Below, piece after piece: positions 7,036 through 12,457 of a DNA stretch of 12,457 bases. The stretch spans positions 1-12,457 of the forward strand of contig NZ_JACIYL010000039.1 of NCBI RefSeq assembly GCF_014359955.1, written 5' to 3'. Made by a program: the position numbers and the translations under genes. The notes under the pieces were generated by a model that did not search any database, was not told where the DNA came from, and worked only from the letters and a program-made list of their open reading frames with translations. The first letter of the stretch is position 1, and every line of letters begins with the position of its first letter. The DNA is from Thermogutta sp. (GTDB lineage Bacteria > Planctomycetota > Planctomycetia > Pirellulales > Thermoguttaceae).

Positions 7036-10000
7036 ATGCACCGAAAAACCTGCCACGTCGTTCTTGCCGTCCTGGCGCTATGTCTTTTGACAGGCGGAGC
7101 GCCGACGCATCCCGCGTGGGCCGCAGAAAAAGGCCCCGGCAATTCCACCAGCGACAACCTCTCGCAGCCCGAAGGCGAAAACGGCTACCCGTGGCCCCCG
7201 TATGACCCGCGATGGTTTATCGAGGCCTGGCAAGACGATGAGGTGGTCACGGAAAGTCATCTCCGCTCGATCCTGGAGCAGGTTCCAGGGCAGGGCTACC
7301 GGATAGATCAGACCAGAGAGGGACCATGGCCTGTCCGGTTCGTGGAGGGCGCTTTTCGGATCACGCCGCATTTTGATCAGGGCCGGTGTCTCAAGGTCGG
7401 GCTCGTTCGTCCGGAAAATCTTTCCTTTTTCGTGGTGTCTGGAAACCGTGCGATCGAGCTTCGCTATCATCCCAATTTCTATCAGGCATGGGCGGCCTAT
7501 GCTGTCGGAGATGACTTTCCACAAAACCCCGGTCGACCGCAGCGGCTGGCACTTCTGGGAACCGATCAGGGACGCTATCGGCGGAGTGGGCTGGGAAGCG
7601 TCCTGCTTTTTTGGGATGGAAAGGAACTGGTCCTGGCCCGCGGGGCTCTACGGTTGTTGACTGTGCCGCTCTCCGGTCCCCCTGAGGAACTCTGGATGGT
7701 GGGAAAAACCCGGTTGCGAGAGCTGCGTTGGCTCTCCGGGATACCCATTCCTCCTGATGATGCACCCTTATTTTCCTCGGCCCCTGGGCCTCAACCTCCT
7801 TGGTCAGCCGTTTCTTCTCAGGCGGTGCTGCCCGCGGCAAGTTTTGGCTGGTCTATCTGGAAAACTTCTCCAGGTTTGGAACTCAATCTGGACGAACATG
7901 GCCGGGTTGAGTTCGCCGGAACGGACGTGAAAGAGCGCGCGTACGCGGGGTTTTCGGTGCCCCCGTCCGGGGCCGTGGAGATCGTGCTCAAATTCGATCA
8001 CGTGACGCCGGGCACCGGGTTTTTCGTGGCGGATCGAGATCGCCGTCCCATCGCCGGATTGGGATTTTTCAAAAGGTCGGGAAGGTCGGAACTGATTTTC
8101 GGCTTTCATTCCGCCCAGGATGATAGTTGGGAACGCGGTGCTGATGACAACCAGGTCGTGCCCCTCGTGGGTGAGTCGCAGTGGTTCAAATTGACCATCG
8201 CCGCAGGTGTCGTCAAATGGTGGGTCAGTCCCGATGGCAAACATTGGTCGCTTGCGGCACCGACTGCGGAAAACTGCGACCGCCAGGTGGCCTGGTGTGG
8301 CTTGTTTTTGACACGCGGTCAACATCGCCGGATTCAATTGGAGTCGCTTTGGCTGCGGCCGTTGGTCGTTCCCGCCGAGTGGTGCGACACGGAACTTTTC
8401 AGGCAGGTGCCGGAAGAAGTGTACGAGGAGTCGGACTGGACGCGGTGGTGTGAGGCCGTCGTCCGGAGCTGTCCCGACGTGGATTTATCCCGGTGGTGGG
8501 CAGCCTGCTGTGTGAGGACCCTTCAGCAGAATCCCCCCAGTTATCTTGGCCAGCGTGTTCTGGAAATGCTCTGGGACATAACCGTACAGTCGAACCTGCC
8601 AATCGGAGAGAAACTCGCCGCCAGTACCTACCTTGCCGCGTTGAGTTCGCCCCGCGACTGGGGGATTTACGAACGGCTTCCCAGTCGAATGGTGGGGATG
8701 ATGTGGGACGAGCTGAGGCGGAATGAGTGCCCCGCCTTTTCTCTTCTGAGCGATTGGATCTTGCGGTGTCCCTACTGGGCGGAATGGCGGTTGCCTGCGT
8801 TCCCGGAGGCTCTGTTTCGACAGGAGTTGTTTGCGGCACTGGCCGTCCGTGATGGGGAGCATTTGGCGCGATTGGGCTACACGGTGCAATGGGCGGCCAC
8901 CCCCGGCAGCGACGCGGTTCCCGACTCGCTTCGGTACCTGGCGGGTGTCGCGCTGCAAAGGAGCGGGACGGGGACCGCTGTGGCGGCAGCAGTTCTCCAG
9001 AACAACTTCGCCCGTGCGATGGAACCGCTCCACCTCGATATTGGCCGGCCTGCGTACAATCTGGTCCAGGAACTGAGCGCGATGCTGGGGCAGGGAGATG
9101 TCTCGGGAGCAGCGCAGCGAATCCTGCAGGCAAGTCCCGCCGAAATGGAAGGATTCTTCCCTGCTTCCGACGACAACGACCTTTGGTGCAGTTTCCCGCT
9201 CTACCTGGAGCGGCTGGCATCCCGTTTTTCGGGGTTTTCTCAGACTCTGGCCGGATTGGCCGCTAAAGTCGGCCAGATTCAACTGGAACAGGCGAAAAAT
9301 ACTGGCCGGGAAGATCTGGCGGAAAATGTCGCCATGCGGGTACCGGGGACGACGGTGGCGGCCTGGGCGGCGATCTGGTTGGGCGACCGGCATATGGTAT
9401 TGGGGCGCATGGCCGAGGCCCTCGCCTGTTATCAGCGTGCCCGATCGGTCTCCGACGCGGCGGTTCAACAGGAAGTACAGCGTCGCCTGAAGCTGATCAC
9501 CTCACTTGTTCCAGCCTTCGGCGAAGTGGACTCGTCATCCCGGCCGGAACCCGTGACCGAGCAGTGGATTTCCACCACATCGGTGGACAGTTTGGAAATG
9601 ACCCACCTGGAACTCCGCCCTGGAGTGTCGGTGGAAACGCCGGGCCTGAAGCGGCCCCCTGCCTTCCCGGATCGGGAAATCGACTGGCCGCGGGCACAGG
9701 TGAGCTTTACTCCGCTTGACGATCTTCTCCTGGTGCACGCGCAGTCGGATATCCGCGCCTATGCCAAAGATGGGACACTGGTGTGGGGGCAGCAATCGAC
9801 TATTCAGGGCGATCAGCGGGCGCTGGCCTTGGTGCGTATGAAACCGCTCGTTCACGAAGGCCGGGTGATTGCTCGGCGACTGGAGCAGCGCGGAACAGAA
9901 CTTGTGTGCCTCGACCTGATCGACGGGCACGTGGTCTGGAACTGCCGTCCCGGAGGTGACATCGTGTCGGATCCCTGGATGGTGGGTACGGACGTGTACG

Positions 10001-10800
10001 CCCTTGTGGCGGCCGAGACGGAAAGCGAACGCATTGAGCTCGGACTGGCGTGTGTGGATCCCGAACGAGGAAGTCTCCGCGAATTCACGAAGTTGTTCAG
10101 CCTCCGAAATACGATCAACCAGGCCATCGATTGTCAGGTGACGGCGCTTGGTCCCCAATTCGTAGGGCAGGTCCGCGGAGTCGTCTTTGCGGGAGATGTG
10201 ACCGGGCAGGTGGCGTGGTTGCGGACGGTCCCCTGGGTGGCTCCACCTTCCGATGGCTGGTGGCCTTCCCAAGCATGGTACGCGCAGGATAATTCGCCGC
10301 CGCTCGTCTGTGGTGATACGGTGATCGTTACAGGCCGGGGGAGCTGGTGCCTGTGTGCTGTGGCGCTCTCCGATGGAACGCTTAAATGGTGTTGCCCGAT
10401 GGGCCGTCTGCTGGGAATTCTGGGGGAATCCAGCGGAAGGCTTTACGTCCGGACGGATAATGGCCTGGCCATTCTCGACACGGCGTCGGGACAGTTACTG
10501 GCGGAAATCGAACATCACGATGTGGACGAATGGCTGCGAGTTCACAATCCCGATGGCCTTGTAGCGCTTCAGGTGCAGGAGGATGCCCAGAAACGGCAGG
10601 TCACGCTGCAGATGACGTTTTACAATATCACAGACGGCCGGTGTCTCGGATACTCTCGGATTCCTTTGCCCGAGAAGAAGGCTCCCTGGATCGGACCGAT
10701 TGTGCGCTGGGATACCGAACTGCTGCTGTTCACGGGCCATCCTTCGAGCCCGGCGAGGAGAACAAGCTACCAGATCGGAGTGGTCTCCGATGGAGGATAG
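7036..10800 (+). CDS. Giant exported protein: LamG-like domains, helical/TPR region, C-terminal PQQ-type beta-propeller
   Basis: This 1254-residue protein starts with a classical signal peptide: basic MHRK, a hydrophobic core at about residues 8-20, and likely cleavage in 'AWA|AEK' after residue 29. That peptide is why I choose ATG 7036 over the earlier in-frame GTG 6850. Residues about 40-265 form one beta-rich segment. Residues about 266-449 look like a LamG/DUF1349-type jelly roll, with strands such as 'GTGFFVADRD', 'WFKLTIAAGVVKWWVSPDG' and a closing 'IQLESLWLRPL'. Residues about 450-826 are helical, with a TPR-like hairpin near 776-805 ('RMAEALACYQRA'). Residues about 886-1252 contain PQQ-like propeller repeats ('IRAYAKDGTLVW', 'LVCLDLIDGHVVW', 'LCAVALSDGTLKW', 'GLAILDTASGQLL'). 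From memory it may match the planctomycete DUF1581/DUF1583 families; I could not check. Likely a periplasmic or surface scaffold or binding protein. The toroid gene follows after 4 bases. Confidence 0.88.
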   Translation: MHRKTCHVVLAVLALCLLTGGAPTHPAWAAEKGPGNSTSDNLSQPEGENGYPWPPYDPRWFIEAWQDDEVVTESHLRSILEQVPGQGYRIDQTREGPWPVRFVEGAFRITPHFDQGRCLKVGLVRPENLSFFVVSGNRAIELRYHPNFYQAWAAYAVGDDFPQNPGRPQRLALLGTDQGRYRRSGLGSVLLFWDGKELVLARGALRLLTVPLSGPPEELWMVGKTRLRELRWLSGIPIPPDDAPLFSSAPGPQPPWSAVSSQAVLPAASFGWSIWKTSPGLELNLDEHGRVEFAGTDVKERAYAGFSVPPSGAVEIVLKFDHVTPGTGFFVADRDRRPIAGLGFFKRSGRSELIFGFHSAQDDSWERGADDNQVVPLVGESQWFKLTIAAGVVKWWVSPDGKHWSLAAPTAENCDRQVAWCGLFLTRGQHRRIQLESLWLRPLVVPAEWCDTELFRQVPEEVYEESDWTRWCEAVVRSCPDVDLSRWWAACCVRTLQQNPPSYLGQRVLEMLWDITVQSNLPIGEKLAASTYLAALSSPRDWGIYERLPSRMVGMMWDELRRNECPAFSLLSDWILRCPYWAEWRLPAFPEALFRQELFAALAVRDGEHLARLGYTVQWAATPGSDAVPDSLRYLAGVALQRSGTGTAVAAAVLQNNFARAMEPLHLDIGRPAYNLVQELSAMLGQGDVSGAAQRILQASPAEMEGFFPASDDNDLWCSFPLYLERLASRFSGFSQTLAGLAAKVGQIQLEQAKNTGREDLAENVAMRVPGTTVAAWAAIWLGDRHMVLGRMAEALACYQRARSVSDAAVQQEVQRRLKLITSLVPAFGEVDSSSRPEPVTEQWISTTSVDSLEMTHLELRPGVSVETPGLKRPPAFPDREIDWPRAQVSFTPLDDLLLVHAQSDIRAYAKDGTLVWGQQSTIQGDQRALALVRMKPLVHEGRVIARRLEQRGTELVCLDLIDGHVVWNCRPGGDIVSDPWMVGTDVYALVAAETESERIELGLACVDPERGSLREFTKLFSLRNTINQAIDCQVTALGPQFVGQVRGVVFAGDVTGQVAWLRTVPWVAPPSDGWWPSQAWYAQDNSPPLVCGDTVIVTGRGSWCLCAVALSDGTLKWCCPMGRLLGILGESSGRLYVRTDNGLAILDTASGQLLAEIEHHDVDEWLRVHNPDGLVALQVQEDAQKRQVTLQMTFYNITDGRCLGYSRIPLPEKKAPWIGPIVRWDTELLLFTGHPSSPARRTSYQIGVVSDGG
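10792..10797 (+). promoter_or_regulatory. Ribosome binding site for the toroid gene, inside the end of the previous gene
   Basis: GGAGGA, a near-perfect Shine-Dalgarno sequence, lies 7 bases before ATG 10805. It overlaps the last codons of the upstream gene, whose stop is at 10798-10800. It selects ATG 10805 over earlier in-frame starts and points to translational coupling. Confidence 0.8.
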
Positions 10801-10804
10801 GGCG

Positions 10805-12049
10805 ATGCTGAGAGATTCCTGCCATACGGCGTGCTTCGGTTCGGGAAGAAGATTCTGCTTCACGGCAGGTTGGAAAAAGGCTGCCAAATGGCTCTGCTTG
10901 CTCCTTGTGGCCGCTGTGTGGCTGGGAGGCGAAAAGCGAGTTCTGGCCCAGGGAGATTGGGAAATCACACCTCAAAGCGAGGAAGCTCTGGAACGGGGAC
11001 TGGCCTGGTTAGCACGCAATCAGGGGCCGGAAGGCAATTGGGATTCCAACGATCTGGGATTGGTGAGCACGGGCGCGCTCGCTTTTCTGGCGGCCGGCCA
11101 TTTGCCCGGTCGGGGGCCGTATGGAGATACCGTCAAGCGGGCATTGGAGTACGTGATTCGCAACGCTCAATCCTCGGGACTGCTCAACATTTCAGAGCCG
11201 CGTCGGGGCATGTACAACCACGGCCTGTCCACGTTTGTTTTGGGGCAGGCCTATGGGATGGTCCAGGATCCGCGGCTGGGCGAGCTCCTGGAAAAGGCCC
11301 TGGTGGTCGTCCAGGAAACCCAATGTGGCGATGGAGGCTGGGACTACATTGCCAGGCGGCAGCCGCAGGGCCACGATTTGAGTCTGGTGGTCATGCAGGC
11401 CCTGGCCTTGCGAAGTGCCGTGGATAGTGGCTTTGAAGTCTCGCCGAGGGTCGTGCAGGCCGCCATTCGCTGTGTCCGTGAGCATTACACGCCGCGGAAT
11501 TGTCCCCGGGACGCCGATGAAGAGGAACAGAAACGACATCCCGGTCAGTTCACCTACAGCAAAGGAGGGGGTAACGCCACAGTGGCGATGGCGGCCGCCG
11601 GGATTGTCTGTCTCCAGGAGTTCGGGCAGTACGATGACTGGCGAATTGAAAAAAATCTGGAGGTGATCCGCAACGCGATCCTGGATGCGACGCGAAACGA
11701 TCGGCCGCGCCGTGAACGCCGTGCTCCGTTTGACCCGTACACCCTCTACTATGTGTCACAGGCGCTCTATCAGGTAGGTGGGGAACCGTGGCGGGAGTGC
11801 TACCCGCTGCTGCGAGATGGGGTGGTAGCCAGCCAGGTGCGGGATCCCGGAAATCCAGCCCGGGACGGCATGTGGACGGCCCAGGGCCATGTCGGCGGCA
11901 AGCCTGGCGACCTGTACATGACGGCAGTCTGCTGTTTCGTGCTGGCCATTCCCAACCGTTATTTGCCCATTCTCCAGGAGGGAAAGATCGAAAGTTTACA
12001 GCGCCAGTTCGGATCACCCGCCGGGTTGCACCAATCCGGTCGTCCGTGA
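10805..12049 (+). CDS. Exported prenyltransferase/squalene-oxidase-repeat (alpha/alpha toroid) protein
   Basis: The protein has 414 residues. A basic N-region (RR at 15-16, KK at 24-25) precedes a hydrophobic core at about 29-41 and a likely cleavage site after 'VLA' (residue 48), so it should be exported. The mature part carries toroid repeats with QW-like motifs: 'QGPEGNWD' at 73-80, 'QCGDGGWDY' at 173-181, and a 'GQFTYSKGGGNATVAM' repeat near 247-262. It ends with a 'DLYMTAVCCFVLAIPNRYLPILQ' type segment, whose 'YLPI.Q' ending is typical of planctomycete homologues. The squalene-hopene cyclase acid motif DxDD is absent; the nearest acidic run is 'DADEEE' at 236-241. With export, this makes terpene cyclisation unlikely, and a binding or structural role fits better. 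It is translationally coupled to the giant protein upstream and precedes a BatA-like gene. Confidence 0.9.
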   Translation: MLRDSCHTACFGSGRRFCFTAGWKKAAKWLCLLLVAAVWLGGEKRVLAQGDWEITPQSEEALERGLAWLARNQGPEGNWDSNDLGLVSTGALAFLAAGHLPGRGPYGDTVKRALEYVIRNAQSSGLLNISEPRRGMYNHGLSTFVLGQAYGMVQDPRLGELLEKALVVVQETQCGDGGWDYIARRQPQGHDLSLVVMQALALRSAVDSGFEVSPRVVQAAIRCVREHYTPRNCPRDADEEEQKRHPGQFTYSKGGGNATVAMAAAGIVCLQEFGQYDDWRIEKNLEVIRNAILDATRNDRPRRERRAPFDPYTLYYVSQALYQVGGEPWRECYPLLRDGVVASQVRDPGNPARDGMWTAQGHVGGKPGDLYMTAVCCFVLAIPNRYLPILQEGKIESLQRQFGSPAGLHQSGRP

Positions 12050-12059
12050 CCACGTCCTC

Positions 12060-12088
12060 GCCGGGCCTGGTACCCGGCAAGTTGTGTT
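12060..12088 (+). terminator. Possible terminator after the toroid gene
   Basis: GCCGGG (12060-12065) and CCCGGC (12073-12078) pair perfectly around a 7-base loop, starting 11 bases after the stop. The following AAGTTGTGTT is T-rich but not a clean T tract, so termination would be moderate at best. Confidence 0.35.
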
Positions 12089-12110
12089 CGGCTAGGGGTT
12101 CGATTACAGT
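12082..12110 (+). promoter_or_regulatory. Weak promoter candidate for the BatA-like gene
   Basis: TTGTGT (12082-12087) and TACAGT (12105-12110) are 17 bases apart. They match consensus at 3 of 6 and 4 of 6 positions. The -35 overlaps the tail of the hairpin above. Confidence 0.2.
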
Positions 12111-12235
12111 ACACAAAAGCCAGTGGATTAACCGGAACAGAGAGAGTCGCTTCTGTCCATTCGCGTTAAAAACTGCCTTGCCTGGGATTTTCGCGAATGG
12201 GAAGCCAGCCCTGAGAAAACCTCCGCATTTCTCCC

Positions 12236-12457
12236 ATGTTTGTCGCGCCGTGGTTCATTTTGGGTGGCATGCTCGCCGCCGCAGGTGTGGTTCTCATTCA
12301 CCTGTTGCATCGACGGCGGTTCCGCGTGGTGCACTGGGCGGCGATGGAATTTCTCCTCCAGGCCGCCCGCCGCAGTCGCCGCATGATTGAACTTCGCGAC
12401 TGGTTGCTGCTTCTGTTGCGGATGGCGTGCTTGCTTCTGTTTGCCATCGGGATGGCG
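12236..12457 (+). CDS. BatA-like membrane protein, N-terminal double-transmembrane domain (3' partial)
   Basis: Seventy-four codons from ATG 12236 run open to the right edge. The segment matches the BatA/aerotolerance N-terminal domain: TM1 (about residues 5-21), then 'IHLLHRRRFRVVHWAAMEFLL' at about 21-41. In that stretch the H-L-L-R-R turn and the W-A-A-M-x-F-L motif are hallmarks of the family. A basic stretch 'AARRSRR' and a second hydrophobic helix rich in Leu ('RDWLLLLLRMACLLLFAIG') follow. Full-length family members usually continue into a von Willebrand A-like or other periplasmic domain and a further membrane helix, none of which is visible here. No Shine-Dalgarno sequence precedes the ATG. 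In related genomes such genes cluster with MoxR AAA ATPase, DUF58 and VWA genes, so those are expected downstream. The role of BatA proteins is poorly defined, with proposals of envelope stress or membrane-complex assembly. Confidence 0.88.
   Translation, partial: MFVAPWFILGGMLAAAGVVLIHLLHRRRFRVVHWAAMEFLLQAARRSRRMIELRDWLLLLLRMACLLLFAIGMA

Larger units (their letters stand above)
12050..12235. other. Intergenic region, 186 bases
   Basis: It contains a terminator-like hairpin just after the toroid gene and a weak promoter candidate, so the BatA-like gene may have its own transcript. No gene is seen. Confidence 0.45.

Noticed and set aside
8399..9220. Second minus-strand open frame (273 codons) overlapping the same region
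   Set aside because: Low-complexity Arg/Pro/Ser composition, no recognisable motif, and it lies fully within the giant-protein gene.
8485..9468. Minus-strand open frame of 327 codons inside the giant-protein gene
   Set aside because: Its translation is rich in Pro, Arg, His and Gln with no domain or signal. It mirrors a confident gene on the other strand, as expected in GC-rich DNA.
11510..11527. Acidic DADEEE run as a possible cyclase catalytic motif
   Set aside because: It is not DxDD, lies in a charged loop rather than a toroid inner helix, and the protein is exported.
12094..12106. AGGGGTTCGATTA, resembling a tRNA T-arm
   Set aside because: There is no matching 3' half of the arm, no acceptor stem and no anticodon arm around it, so it is chance similarity.

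Overview
The window is a GC-rich stretch of bacterial chromosome, and every gene I can support lies on the + strand. The best taxonomic guess is a planctomycete, perhaps Pirellulales/Thermogutta-like. This is an inference from gene content: very large signal-peptide proteins with jelly-roll-like modules and PQQ-type propellers, a secreted prenyltransferase/squalene-type toroid protein, and a BatA-type gene beside it. No rRNA, tRNA, CRISPR array, insertion sequence or phage gene was found.

Layout. (1) Positions 1-2307 hold the 3' part of a large protein of unknown function: a degenerate glycosidase-like barrel, a helical segment, a C-terminal carbohydrate-binding-like jelly roll and a Pro-rich tail. 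Its reading frame is still open at the left edge. (2) Positions 2661-4763 hold a tight two-gene operon: an integral membrane protein of the lysylphosphatidylglycerol-synthase-TM/UPF0104 family and a DPM1/GtrB-like family 2 glycosyltransferase. (3) A 424-base gap with several hairpins and a candidate terminator is followed by a GT-C-like polytopic membrane protein (5188-6726). That protein carries an unusual charged coiled-coil insert in its first extracytoplasmic loop. (4) After a 309-base gap with a terminator-like hairpin come a 1254-residue exported protein (7036-10800) and, 4 bases later, a 414-residue exported alpha/alpha-toroid protein (10805-12049). (5) After a 186-base gap comes the 5' end of a BatA-like membrane protein (12236 to the right edge).

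How the genes may work together. Genes 2-4 look like the parts of lipid-linked glycosyl transfer: a GT2 charging polyprenyl phosphate with a sugar, a polytopic UPF0104-type protein often found beside such enzymes, and a GT-C that would use the lipid-linked sugar outside the membrane. Genes 5-7 look like an envelope module: a large repeat/propeller protein, a translationally coupled toroid protein without the squalene cyclase acid motif, and a BatA protein. In planctomycetes BatA genes commonly sit with MoxR, DUF58 and VWA genes, which should then lie to the right of this window. Both groupings are inferences from family knowledge and gene order. Four gene starts were set by signal peptides, ribosome binding sites or N-terminal composition, and they differ from the longest open frames.
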